Shown piece by piece: positions 14,437 through 21,219 of a DNA stretch of 21,219 nucleotides. The stretch lies in contig CAYQFH010000041.1 in assembly GCA_964416755.1 (NCBI GenBank), forward strand, positions 1 to 21,219, given 5' to 3'. Numbering within the stretch: position 1 is the first letter of the stretch; every line of letters starts with the position of its first letter. The notes beneath the pieces were generated by a model. The model searched no databases, had not been told where the DNA came from, and was given only the letters and a program-made list of their open reading frames with translations. Source of the stretch: Thiopontia sp964416755. Its GTDB lineage: Bacteria; Pseudomonadota; Gammaproteobacteria; GCF-002020875. The translations under genes and the position numbers were made by a program.

Positions 14437-15201
14437 ATGAAGAAAAGTAGACTATCCGACCAGATTGCAGAGCAGCTGGAGCAGATGATTGCAGAGGGCG
14501 GTATCGAAGTGGGGCAGCGTCTCCCCTCCGAGCGCAAACTGGCGGAACGGCTTCAGGTTTCGCGCCCCTCACTGCGTGAAGCGATCCAGAAATTGGCTAG
14601 TAAAGGGTTGCTGGAGTCGAAGCAGGGAGGGGGGACTTACGTCACACGCTCAATGAATAGTGGATTGACTGATCCGCTGATGGATCTGCTGAAGGAGCGC
14701 CCTGAATTTCGCTTTGATATTCTGGAGGTGCGCCATGCACTGGATGGTCAGGCAGCCTACTATGCCGCATTACGTGCAACAGATGATGATCGACGCAACA
14801 TCCGCGCCGCCTATGATGAGATGATGCGCCTGCGTGAGCTTGGAGAAGATCCGTTGGCAGAGGCGCAGGCAGATGCCACATTCCATATCTCCATTTCCGA
14901 GGCATCCCATAATGTCGTGCTGCTACACCTGATGCGCAGCCTGTTTGCAGTACTGCAGGAGAGTATTCAACACAATCTCGACAAGCTCTATACCCTGCCT
15001 CGGGTCTCGGAACCGCTCAATGATCAACACTACCGACTGATGAAGACGGTGATCGATGGTGAACCGGAGCAGGCCCGCTTGGCGGCACAGGAGCATCTGG
15101 TCTTTGTGGAGGAGTCTCTGCAGGAGATTGATAAGGAGCAGGCGCGCCATGACCGTTTTCTGCGCCAGGCCTCCATTCTTGATCTGGATAGTGAGCACTG
15201 A
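14437..15201 (+). CDS. GntR/FadR-family regulator, PdhR/LldR type, of the lactate locus
   Basis: DNA-binding regulator expected to control both divergent units and itself. ATG at 14437 with GAGG 5 nt upstream gives 254 residues; a longer open frame from TTG 14311 runs through the operators and is rejected. The winged HTH is about 10-70, with LPSERKLAERLQVSRPSLREAIQ (29-51) and KGLLESKQGGGTYV (56-69). The FCD effector domain follows with Asp146, His150, His198 and His220, the complete metal-binding set of this family. The wording LEVRHALDGQAAYYAALRAT and SEASHNVVLLHLMRS is closer to E. coli PdhR than LldR, as I recall those sequences. A pyruvate ligand is therefore plausible, but lactate is not excluded. 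The stop overlaps lldE by one base (TGATG). Confidence 0.88.
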   Translation: MKKSRLSDQIAEQLEQMIAEGGIEVGQRLPSERKLAERLQVSRPSLREAIQKLASKGLLESKQGGGTYVTRSMNSGLTDPLMDLLKERPEFRFDILEVRHALDGQAAYYAALRATDDDRRNIRAAYDEMMRLRELGEDPLAEAQADATFHISISEASHNVVLLHLMRSLFAVLQESIQHNLDKLYTLPRVSEPLNDQHYRLMKTVIDGEPEQARLAAQEHLVFVEESLQEIDKEQARHDRFLRQASILDLDSEH

Positions 15202-15953
15202 TGCAGGAGCTTCGTCCGAATCAAATCTATTTCATGGGAACCTGTCTGGTGGATCTCTTCTATCCACAGGCGGGCCTGGCCGGTATGGAGCTGATTCGAG
15301 GTGCAGGGATCGAGGTAATTTATCCTCAGAAACAGGGCTGCTGTGGACAGCCTGCATTCAACTCCGGGTATCGTGAAGAGGCGTTGCGTGTGGCGCGTAG
15401 CCAGATGCGCTGTTTTCCACGAGAAATTCCGATTGTGGTCCCCTCCGGTTCTTGTGCCAGCATGATGATCCACCACTGGCCGGAGCTGTTTGCCGGTGAA
15501 GTCGATGAGGCGCAGGCGCAATCTGTTGCCGATCGTACCATCGAGTTGACCCGGTTTCTGGTGGATCGACTGAATCTGCAGCTGATGGATCTGGGGGAGC
15601 CAGCCGAGATAACGGTGCACACCTCCTGCTCCTGTCGTAATGAGCTCAAGATTGCAGATCGCATTGAATCACTGCTTGGACAGCTTGCCAATGTCGAGGT
15701 GTTGGAGCAGCCCAGAAAGGCGGAGTGCTGTGGTTTCGGTGGTACCTTCACCATCAAACAGCCGGACCTCTCCGGGGCAATTGTCAGTGACAAGTGTGAG
15801 GCGTTGGAGAGTACCGGTGCTACCCGTGTGGTCAGTCAGGATTGTGGTTGCCTGATGAATATTGGCGGTGCATTGGAGAAGCGCGAGCAGACGATACAGC
15901 CACAACATATCGCCGAATTCCTGCTGGAGCGTACCCGTAAAGTGGGGCAGTAA
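15201..15953 (+). CDS. lldE: L-lactate dehydrogenase complex subunit LldE (LutA)
   Basis: Cysteine-rich CCG-domain subunit of the LldEFG/LutABC complex, which oxidises L-lactate to pyruvate. The 250 residues carry two CCG repeats. The first has GTCLVDLFYP (13-22), GCCGQPAFNSG (46-56) and PSGSCASM (81-88). The second has HTSCSCRN (140-147), ECCGFGGTF (175-183) and QDCGCLMNIGG (213-223). These cysteines ligate Fe-S clusters in related heterodisulfide-reductase-type proteins. Translation is coupled to the regulator (TGATG) and to lldF (TAATG). GlpC/GlcF-type subunits have a similar fold, but order and partner genes identify LldE. Confidence 0.93.
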   Translation: MQELRPNQIYFMGTCLVDLFYPQAGLAGMELIRGAGIEVIYPQKQGCCGQPAFNSGYREEALRVARSQMRCFPREIPIVVPSGSCASMMIHHWPELFAGEVDEAQAQSVADRTIELTRFLVDRLNLQLMDLGEPAEITVHTSCSCRNELKIADRIESLLGQLANVEVLEQPRKAECCGFGGTFTIKQPDLSGAIVSDKCEALESTGATRVVSQDCGCLMNIGGALEKREQTIQPQHIAEFLLERTRKVGQ

Positions 15954-17374
15954 TGAATCAGGCTAATGCATTCAAGTTGCGTATTGATGATGCATTGAGT
16001 GATGAGCAGGCGCATAGCAATTTCCGCTCAGCGATGAATATGCTGATGGAGAAGCGGGCGCTACAGTTTCCTGATTTGGATGAGTTGACTGCAAAGCGGG
16101 AGAGGGCCAATGCCATCCGGGCCCATGCACTGCGTAATCTGCCGCAGCTCTTGGAGCAGCTGGAACAGAAGCTGATTGAAAACGGGATTCAGGTGCACTG
16201 GGCGATTGATGGAGAGGAGGCCAACCAGATCATCCATGGCCTGCTGCAACAGGCGAATGCCAAGTCGGTCGTCAAAGGCAAGTCGATGGTCTCTGAGGAG
16301 ATTGAACTCAACCACTATCTTGAGCAGCGCGGTATCGAGATTCTGGAGAGTGATCTGGGTGAGTTCATCATCCAGTTGGCCCATGAGACCCCCTCTCATA
16401 TCGTGATGCCGGCGATTCACAAGAGCAAGCGAGAAATTGCCGAGCTGTTTCACAAACACTTTCCTGAGCTGCCCTACAGCGAAGATGTGGATGAGATGAC
16501 GCAGCAGGCGCGACAGATACTGCGGGACCGCTTTCGTCAGGCTGATGCCGGTATCTCTGGCGTCAACTTCATGGTGGCTGAAACAGGCACCCTCTGCCTG
16601 GTCGAGAACGAGGGCAATGGGCGCATGTCGACCACTGTGCCTCCGCTGCACATTGCAGTGACCGGGATCGAAAAGGTGGTTGAGCAGTTGAGTGATGTGC
16701 CACCACTTCTGGAGCTGTTGACCAAGTCAGCCACCGGTCAGCCAATCACCACCTATTTCAATATGATCAGCCATCCGCGCCAGCCGGGAGAGAAGGACGG
16801 GCCTGAGCAGCTCCATCTGGTACTGGTTGATAATGGTCGCTCCAGAATTCGCCGTGATGAGGAGTTGCTGGATACTCTGCGCTGTATTCGCTGTGGCAGC
16901 TGCATCAACCACTGTCCAATTTATGTACAGGTGGGCGGGCACGCCTACGGTACCACCTATCCTGGCCCGATTGGTACCGTGCTGGAGCCGATGCGTCAGG
17001 GGCTGGACCAGATCGGTACACTCACTTCAGCCTGTACGATGTGTGGCGCCTGTGCACAAGTTTGTCCGGTACAGATTCCGCTTCCCAGGCTGATCAATCG
17101 ACTGCGTGCAGAGTCTGTTGCCCATCAGCAGCAGGGTGCACTGCTTCAGGGTAGAGGGAGCTTGCGAAAACGGGTGGAGGTGGTCAGCTGGAAGCTGTGG
17201 AGCCGGCTCTATTCAACACCACTGCTCTACACAGTGTTCAGTTGGTTGGCGAGCCGCTTGAGAAGACTGACGCCTTCGCAGATCGGAGGCTGGAGCCGCT
17301 ATCGAACGGTCAAGAAGCCAGCTGCACAGAGTTTGTCGGAGCTGGCCAAAGAGGCGGGCTACAGCCATGAGTAG
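15953..17374 (+). CDS. lldF: L-lactate dehydrogenase complex Fe-S subunit LldF (LutB)
   Basis: Fe-S electron-transfer subunit of the L-lactate dehydrogenase complex, 473 residues. An LUD domain occupies about 60-300, with VVKGKSMVSEEIELN (106-120), GVNFMVAETGTLCLVENEGNGR (203-224) and TTVPPLHIAVTGIEK (227-241). Two [4Fe-4S] motifs follow: C311, C314, C317, C321 and C361, C364, C367, C371. The C-terminal region (about 400-450) is basic with a hydrophobic patch and may contact membrane or partners. The start overlaps lldE by one base and the end overlaps lldG by 8 bp (ATGAGTAG), so the three subunits should be made stoichiometrically. Confidence 0.95.
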   Translation: MNQANAFKLRIDDALSDEQAHSNFRSAMNMLMEKRALQFPDLDELTAKRERANAIRAHALRNLPQLLEQLEQKLIENGIQVHWAIDGEEANQIIHGLLQQANAKSVVKGKSMVSEEIELNHYLEQRGIEILESDLGEFIIQLAHETPSHIVMPAIHKSKREIAELFHKHFPELPYSEDVDEMTQQARQILRDRFRQADAGISGVNFMVAETGTLCLVENEGNGRMSTTVPPLHIAVTGIEKVVEQLSDVPPLLELLTKSATGQPITTYFNMISHPRQPGEKDGPEQLHLVLVDNGRSRIRRDEELLDTLRCIRCGSCINHCPIYVQVGGHAYGTTYPGPIGTVLEPMRQGLDQIGTLTSACTMCGACAQVCPVQIPLPRLINRLRAESVAHQQQGALLQGRGSLRKRVEVVSWKLWSRLYSTPLLYTVFSWLASRLRRLTPSQIGGWSRYRTVKKPAAQSLSELAKEAGYSHE

Positions 17375-18011
17375 TGCCCGCGAACAGATTTTCTCAGCGC
17401 TGCAGCAGAGCACCGCTTCAACCGATTCCAGAGTGGTGTCTGCACAGGTGGATGCCTCCTCATGGAGTGGTGCAGAAAGAGTTCAGCGTCTCACACAGCA
17501 GATGGAGGCGGTGCATACCGAAGTGCACCAGCTGCAGGATGGAGACTGGGTGGGGTGGATCAATCGTGAGTTGCCCAAGCGAGCAGTAAAACGACTGCTG
17601 GCGGGTGATAGCCTGGCCGATCAGTTGGATGATAGCCGTCATGACTCATTGACGGTTACTCGGTACAGCGAGCAGATTGAGGTGTGGAAGGGTGAGCTCT
17701 TCAACCAGATTGATGCTGCAGTCACTACCACACGTGGAGGCATTGCCAGTAGTGGTACCGTGGTGTTATGGCCAACAGAGGAAGAGCCGCGACTGATGTC
17801 ACTGGTGCCGCCTCTCCACATCGCGTTGCTGCAGGCGGATCAGATTCATGACACCTTCGAACAGATGATGGAGGCAGAGCAGTGGAGTCGTCAGATGCCG
17901 ACCAATGCGCTGCTGATTTCAGGCCCCTCAAAAACTGCTGATATCCAGCAGGTGCTGGCCTATGGGGTGCATGGGCCAAAGGCGTTGATTGTTTTGATTC
18001 TGGGGGGATAG
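17367..18011 (+). CDS. lldG: L-lactate dehydrogenase complex subunit LldG (LutC)
   Basis: Third subunit of the L-lactate oxidation complex, an LUD-domain protein of 214 residues. The N-terminal 90 residues are variable and helical. The LUD signature follows as AAVTTTRGGIASSGTVVLWP (117-136), EPRLMSLVPPLHIAL (140-154) and ISGPSKTADIQQVLAYGVHGP (184-204). The function of LutC within the complex is not well defined, although it is required with the other two in Bacillus and Shewanella. Its ATG lies inside the last codons of lldF. It ends three bases before the convergent suhB stop, with no terminator between. Confidence 0.93.
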   Translation: MSSAREQIFSALQQSTASTDSRVVSAQVDASSWSGAERVQRLTQQMEAVHTEVHQLQDGDWVGWINRELPKRAVKRLLAGDSLADQLDDSRHDSLTVTRYSEQIEVWKGELFNQIDAAVTTTRGGIASSGTVVLWPTEEEPRLMSLVPPLHIALLQADQIHDTFEQMMEAEQWSRQMPTNALLISGPSKTADIQQVLAYGVHGPKALIVLILGG

Positions 18012-18014
18012 CCG

Positions 18015-18812
18015 CTATTTCGGTAGCGTCTCGGAGACAATTGGCTTCACTGTCTCCAGCAGTGCTTGCTGCACAGATAAACCGCCCGCAATGATATTGC
18101 CACTCTCGAGGAAGTCGCTACCTCCACCAAAGTCACTGCAGAGTCCACCCGCCTCCTGTACCAACAGTGCGCCGGCAGCCATATCCCACGGCTTCAGTGC
18201 AATCTCCCAAAAGCCATCCATGCGGCCTGCGGCGACATAGGCGAGGTCGATGGCAGCAGAGCCTGCGCGGCGAATTCCGGCAGTATCGGTAGTGAGTGTG
18301 CGGAAGGTCTCAATATAGAGGTCAAGATACTGCTGGTCGCGGAACGGGAAGCCAGTGCCGAGCAGTGCGCCGTTGAGCCCCTTGCGGTTGGAGGTGCGGA
18401 TACGGCGGTTGTTCAGCATTGCACCATCGCCCTTGCTGGCGGTGAAGAGCTCGTCTCTCAATGGGTCATAGACTACGCCATGCAGCAGCTCACCATTGAA
18501 GGCGAGGGCGATGGAGACGGCGAATACCGGAAATCCGTAGAGGTAGTTGGTGGTGCCATCCAATGGGTCAATGATCCACTGGTACTCGTTTCCCTCCAGA
18601 TTTCCATTCTCCTCGGCAAGGATGGAGTGTTTGGGGTAGGCCTGACGCAAGGTATGGATGATCTCCGCTTCCGCCTTGCGATCCACATCCGAAACAAAGT
18701 CGTTCTTGTCCTTGGACTCAATCTTCAGGGTATCGAGTCGATCCATGGAGCGCAGGATCACGGAGCCTGCACGGCGTGCTGCCTTGACGGCGGTATTGAG
18801 CATCGGATTCAT
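18015..18812 (-). CDS. suhB: Inositol-1-monophosphatase family protein SuhB
   Basis: Magnesium-dependent phosphatase of the inositol monophosphatase family. In E. coli SuhB also acts in rRNA transcription antitermination. The 265 residues show KIESKDKNDFVSDVDRKAE (30-48), the metal-binding AEENG (66-70), IDPLDGTTNY (81-90) with Asp82 and Asp85, and WDMAAGALLVQEAGG (209-223) with Asp210. All expected metal ligands are present. The usual GEE motif reads AEE here. It diverges from trmJ, a conserved gammaproteobacterial arrangement. No clear SD precedes the ATG at 18812. Confidence 0.94.
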   Translation of the reverse strand: MNPMLNTAVKAARRAGSVILRSMDRLDTLKIESKDKNDFVSDVDRKAEAEIIHTLRQAYPKHSILAEENGNLEGNEYQWIIDPLDGTTNYLYGFPVFAVSIALAFNGELLHGVVYDPLRDELFTASKGDGAMLNNRRIRTSNRKGLNGALLGTGFPFRDQQYLDLYIETFRTLTTDTAGIRRAGSAAIDLAYVAAGRMDGFWEIALKPWDMAAGALLVQEAGGLCSDFGGGSDFLESGNIIAGGLSVQQALLETVKPIVSETLPK

Positions 18813-18867
18813 AGTGGTCAGGGTATCTGGCTATCAAATGGAAGCGCGCATTTTACAGTAGTAGTAG

Positions 18868-18891
18868 AGGAGGTGCATGGTAAGATCCTCC
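18868..18891 (+). promoter_or_regulatory. Shine-Dalgarno-containing hairpin upstream of trmJ
   Basis: GGAGG (18869-18873) can pair fully with CCTCC (18887-18891) over a 13-nt loop. The AGGAGG is the best SD in the area, but trmJ starts about 46 bp later without one. It sits 3 nt before an out-of-frame ATG (18877). A TAA in the trmJ frame at 18881-18883 limits how far upstream trmJ could begin. Confidence 0.35.
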
Positions 18892-18919
18892 GCTTTTGGT
18901 GATGGAGATGGTGCAGACA

Positions 18920-19657
18920 ATGGAGTCGGTCGATGTTCGTTTTGTGCTGGTAGAGACCTCACACCCCGGCAATATCGGCGGTGCAGCGCGGGCCATGAAG
19001 AATATGTGCCTGCAGCAGATGGCACTGGTCAATCCCAATCGCTATCCCAGTGCGGATGCAACCTCACGAGCCTCCGGAGCAGATGATATTCTGATGAATG
19101 CCAATGTTCACGAGACGGTGGACCAGGCGCTGGAGGGATGTAGCTTTGTAGTGGGTACCAGTGCACGACCTCGGGGACTCTATATCCCTGAATTGCCCCC
19201 TCGACAGTGTGCCGAGAAGATTCTTGCCGAGTCGCAGCATGGAAAGGTGGGTGTACTGTTTGGACGGGAGGACTCTGGCCTCACCAATGGTGAGCTGGAT
19301 CGCTGCAATGCGTTGATGCGGATACCCACTAGCCAGGAGTATGCCTCACTCAATCTCGCTGCTGCGGTACAGGTGTTGGCCTACGAGTTGATGGTGCAGC
19401 GTGGGGAAGCGCCACTGCAACGACCGATCGGAGAGGGGGAGCGCCGTTATCCACTGGCCAGCGCCGAGCAGATGGAGGGTTTGTTCAGCCATATTGAGGA
19501 GACCATTATCCAGACCGAGTTTCTCGATCCTGAAAATCCTCGCCAGGTGATGCGTCGTCTGCGCCGTCTCTTCAATCGTGCCGATGTCAACCAGAATGAG
19601 ATAAATATCCTTAGAGGGATACTCACCTCGATACAAGTGTCGATTCGGAAGGTATAA
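18920..19657 (+). CDS. trmJ: tRNA (cytidine/uridine-32 2'-O)-methyltransferase TrmJ
   Basis: SPOUT-class enzyme that uses S-adenosylmethionine to methylate the ribose of tRNA nucleotide 32. From ATG 18920 the product is 245 residues, about the E. coli length. It starts RFVLVETSHPGNIGGAARAMKNM (7-29), then LVNPNRYPS. The cofactor-binding knot includes GVLFGREDSGLTNGEL (111-126) and IPTSQEYASLNLAAAVQVLAYEL (135-157). The C-terminal helical extension has NPRQVMRRLRRLFNRADVNQNEINILRGI (206-234). In-frame TTG, GTG and ATG codons at 18896, 18899, 18902 and 18908 are alternatives; homologue length favours 18920. None has a well-placed SD. It heads the trmJ-cysE-iscR block. Confidence 0.92.
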   Translation: MESVDVRFVLVETSHPGNIGGAARAMKNMCLQQMALVNPNRYPSADATSRASGADDILMNANVHETVDQALEGCSFVVGTSARPRGLYIPELPPRQCAEKILAESQHGKVGVLFGREDSGLTNGELDRCNALMRIPTSQEYASLNLAAAVQVLAYELMVQRGEAPLQRPIGEGERRYPLASAEQMEGLFSHIEETIIQTEFLDPENPRQVMRRLRRLFNRADVNQNEINILRGILTSIQVSIRKV

Positions 19658-19658
19658 T
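19653..19658 (+). promoter_or_regulatory. Candidate -10 of a cysE promoter in the trmJ 3' end
   Basis: A perfect TATAAT overlaps the trmJ stop codon, 36 bp before the cysE ATG. The 17-bp upstream hexamer is GATACA (19630-19635), half matching TTGACA. It would let cysE be expressed apart from trmJ. Confidence 0.4.
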
Positions 19659-19694
19659 GTCCCTCTGTTTTAGTATGAATTGAAGATGTAGGCC

Positions 19695-20531
19695 ATGTTT
19701 GAGCGAATCCGGGAAGATATCAACTGCACGTTTGATCGTGATCCATCTGCGCGCAATACCTTTGAAATTATCACCTCTTATCCCGGTGTTTTTGCAGTGG
19801 TTGCGCACCGTTTCAACCATAGACTCTGGAATATGGGATTGAAGTGGCTGGCTCGCTGGCTCTCCACCTGGGTGCGCTGGTTGAGTGGCGTGGAGATCCA
19901 TCCTGGTGCCAAAATTGGTCGCCGTTTCTTTGTCGATCATGGCATGGGAGTAGTGATTGGTGAGACTACCGAGATCGGTGATGACTGTACGCTTTATCAC
20001 GGGGTCACGCTGGGAGGCACAAGCTGGGACAAGGGTAAACGCCACCCGACTCTGAAGAACAATGTGGTGGTCGGTGCCGGAGCCAAGGTGCTGGGGCCGA
20101 TTGTATTGGAAGATGGGGTACGGGTTGGTTCCAACTCCGTAGTGGTCAAGGATACCCCCAGCGGGGCATCTGTGGTGGGTATTCCGGGGCGCATCATCCA
20201 GCGCAAAAAGCCAACCATCGACCCACAGGTGAAAGAGTTTGCCGAAAAGATCGGTTTCGACGCCTATGGCACCTCCAGTGAGATGCCCGACCCGGTTGCC
20301 AATGCAATCAACTGTATCCTCGATCATGTACAGGCGATGGATTCGCAGATGGAGCAGATGTGTGATGCGATCAAGCAGATTGGTGGAGAGATTGAGGGGG
20401 TCGATCTGCCAGAACTGAAAGTTTCCTGTGCGATTCGTAAGCAGTCCTGTGATACGGATTGTGAAAATGAGACCTGTTCTGTTCAGGTGGATAGTGTTGA
20501 AAGTGCCCCGCAAACGGTCATTCTCAAATAA
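19695..20531 (+). CDS. cysE: Serine O-acetyltransferase CysE with a cysteine-rich C-terminal tail
   Basis: Cytoplasmic left-handed beta-helix enzyme making O-acetylserine from serine and acetyl-CoA, the first committed step to cysteine. Residues 1-65 are helical (MFERIREDINCTFDRDPSARN at the start). Hexapeptide repeats run about 66-165 with HPGAKIGRRFFVDHGMGVVIGE (69-90, catalytic Asp81/His82), YHGVTLGGTS (101-110) and NVVVGAGAKVLG. This is the short-type (EpsC) N-terminus. Beyond 175 the tail is long: a helix around 200-235, then C245, C252, C256 and C261. The end is VILK rather than the terminal Ile that CysE normally inserts into CysK. The SD is weak (GTAGG). Location before iscR ties cysteine supply to Fe-S assembly. 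Confidence 0.93.
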   Translation: MFERIREDINCTFDRDPSARNTFEIITSYPGVFAVVAHRFNHRLWNMGLKWLARWLSTWVRWLSGVEIHPGAKIGRRFFVDHGMGVVIGETTEIGDDCTLYHGVTLGGTSWDKGKRHPTLKNNVVVGAGAKVLGPIVLEDGVRVGSNSVVVKDTPSGASVVGIPGRIIQRKKPTIDPQVKEFAEKIGFDAYGTSSEMPDPVANAINCILDHVQAMDSQMEQMCDAIKQIGGEIEGVDLPELKVSCAIRKQSCDTDCENETCSVQVDSVESAPQTVILK

Positions 20532-20568
20532 TTCGAAATTGAGAGTCTCAGTAGAATAGTCAAATAAA

Positions 20569-20593
20569 TTAGTTGACCTTTTTTCTCTGTTAT
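20569..20593 (+). promoter_or_regulatory. Probable IscR type-1 binding site upstream of iscR
   Basis: TTAGTTGACC (20569-20578), a six-T spacer, then CTCTGTTAT lines up closely with the E. coli iscR type-1 site (ATAGTTGACC, spacer, CTCGGGAAT) as I remember it. It begins 80 bp before the iscR ATG. The TTGACC could double as a -35, but no well-spaced -10 follows. AGTAT-ATCC-ATACT (20599-20612) is a small hairpin further down. Confidence 0.55.
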
Positions 20594-20648
20594 TGCACAG
20601 TATATCCATACTATAGAACAGGGTTATTTGGAGCTAAGGGAAAAAAAG

Positions 20649-21110
20649 ATGCGATTGACCACAAAAGGTAGATATGCGGTGACAGCAATGCTTGATCTGG
20701 CGATTAACGAAGAGAGGGGCCCCATCACGCTGTCCGAGATCTCAGGGCGTCAGGAGATTTCACTCTCTTATCTGGAACAGCTCTTCTCCAAGCTGAGAAA
20801 GCAGGGGCTGGTGAAGAGTTCACGTGGTCCGGGGGGCGGGTACCAGCTTGCACAGGAGGCAGAGCGGATCTCGATCTCGCAGATCATTCTGGCAGTCGAT
20901 GAGGTGATTGATGTTCGCCGTTGCAAAGGAGAGGGGAACTGTCAGGGGGACCGCAGCTGTCTTACACATGACCTCTGGACCAACCTCAGTGAGCAGATTC
21001 AGGATTTTCTCGGTTCAATCACCTTGGGGCAATTGATTGAAGATAAAGAGATGATCGAAGCCAAGCCGTGCGCAAGCAAACAGGAGATGCTTCAAGCAGC
21101 AGTTGCTTGA
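20649..21110 (+). CDS. iscR: Fe-S cluster-sensing transcriptional regulator IscR
   Basis: Rrf2-family regulator that holds a [2Fe-2S] cluster and represses the isc operon when cluster supply is sufficient. ATG 20649 with AAGGG 8 nt upstream gives 153 residues; a TTG at 20628 is rejected. The start MRLTTKGRYAVTAMLDLA, the recognition helix region ISLSYLEQLFSKLRKQGLVKSSRGPGGGY (37-65) and the ligands Cys92, Cys98, Cys104 and His107 match E. coli IscR positions exactly. It is followed 38 bp later by a cysteine desulfurase, as expected for an isc operon, and preceded by a likely IscR site, implying autoregulation. Confidence 0.96.
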   Translation: MRLTTKGRYAVTAMLDLAINEERGPITLSEISGRQEISLSYLEQLFSKLRKQGLVKSSRGPGGGYQLAQEAERISISQIILAVDEVIDVRRCKGEGNCQGDRSCLTHDLWTNLSEQIQDFLGSITLGQLIEDKEMIEAKPCASKQEMLQAAVA

Positions 21111-21148
21111 TTGCGAAACGGTGTACTTGATGCATACGGACTGATGAG

Positions 21149-21219
21149 ATGGAACTCTATCTGGACTGTAATGCAACAACACCGGTTGCCTCGGAAGTTA
21201 TAGAGGCGATGACTCCATT
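21149..21219 (+). CDS. Cysteine desulfurase (NifS/IscS family), N-terminal fragment
   Basis: PLP enzyme expected to release sulfur from cysteine for Fe-S assembly. Only 23 complete codons are visible before the window ends: MELYLDCNATTPVASEVIEA and on. LDxxATTPV is the universal opening of this aminotransferase class V family. Canonical IscS reads LDYSATTPVD, whereas this reads LDCNATTPVA, a form I associate with other NifS-like groups. Position directly after iscR suggests the isc-operon desulfurase role. The PLP lysine and catalytic cysteine are beyond the window. Confidence 0.8.
   Translation, partial: MELYLDCNATTPVASEVIEAMTP

Noticed and set aside
18877..19086. 69-codon frame with a nearby AGGAGG, overlapping trmJ out of frame
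   Set aside because: SD spacing of 3 nt is too short and the protein has no family features; kept only as a leader observation.
20573..20606. TTGACC paired with TATATC as the iscR promoter
   Set aside because: The spacer would be 22 bp and nearer hexamers do not resemble a -10; I cannot name the start site.
19623..20609. 328-codon open frame antisense to cysE
   Set aside because: Its translation has no recognisable domain and it lies fully opposite the clear CysE frame; codon-bias shadow.
1..21219. Mobile element, prophage, toxin-antitoxin or defence island
   Set aside because: No transposase, integrase, terminal repeats, tRNA-associated duplication or CRISPR repeats found; all genes are typical chromosomal families.

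Overview
The window looks like a chromosomal segment of a free-living or symbiotic gammaproteobacterium. Several gene orders are typical of that class: purM-purN running away from a CDP-alcohol phosphatidyltransferase-hda pair, and suhB diverging from trmJ-cysE-iscR-desulfurase. Moderate GC, a TRAP transporter and the protein style recall Chromatiales-like sulfur-oxidising relatives, but that placement is inference. I see no insertion sequence, phage, integron, CRISPR array, tRNA or rRNA.

Layout. 1-309: 3' end of mrp with a strong terminator. 368-2462 (+): dCMP deaminase, then a MotA/MotB-type stator pair with no other flagellar genes nearby. 2437-4868 (-): purM-purN and a DUF3108 exported protein. 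4918-6184 (+): a PgsA-like membrane enzyme and hda, facing a DUF2069 membrane protein (6170-6559, -). 6660-8011 (+): yqhA-type membrane protein and a DUF2797 cysteine-rich protein.

7989-18011 is the centre of interest: a divergent lactate-utilisation locus. Leftward run dctP, dctQ, dctM (a TRAP transporter) and a 938-residue FAD/Fe-S D-lactate dehydrogenase. Rightward run a PdhR/LldR-type GntR regulator and lldE-lldF-lldG (lutABC), the three-subunit L-lactate dehydrogenase. The 412-bp control region between them (14025-14436) holds several TGGT-N3-ACCA operators, tandem half-sites, a 22-bp perfect palindrome and a 5'-leader hairpin. A strong terminator-like hairpin lies between dctP and dctQ, probably setting a high ratio of binding protein to permease. 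Together the genes would import lactate (or a similar 2-hydroxyacid), oxidise both stereoisomers to pyruvate and pass electrons to the respiratory chain. The regulator resembles pyruvate-sensing PdhR, so the system may respond to product.

18015-21219: suhB (-), then trmJ, cysE, iscR and the start of a cysteine desulfurase (+), a sulfur/Fe-S assembly block with a likely IscR site upstream of iscR. Translational coupling is common (1-, 4- and 8-bp overlaps). Three convergent gene pairs overlap tail-to-tail by 15-26 bp and a fourth is separated by only 3 bp.
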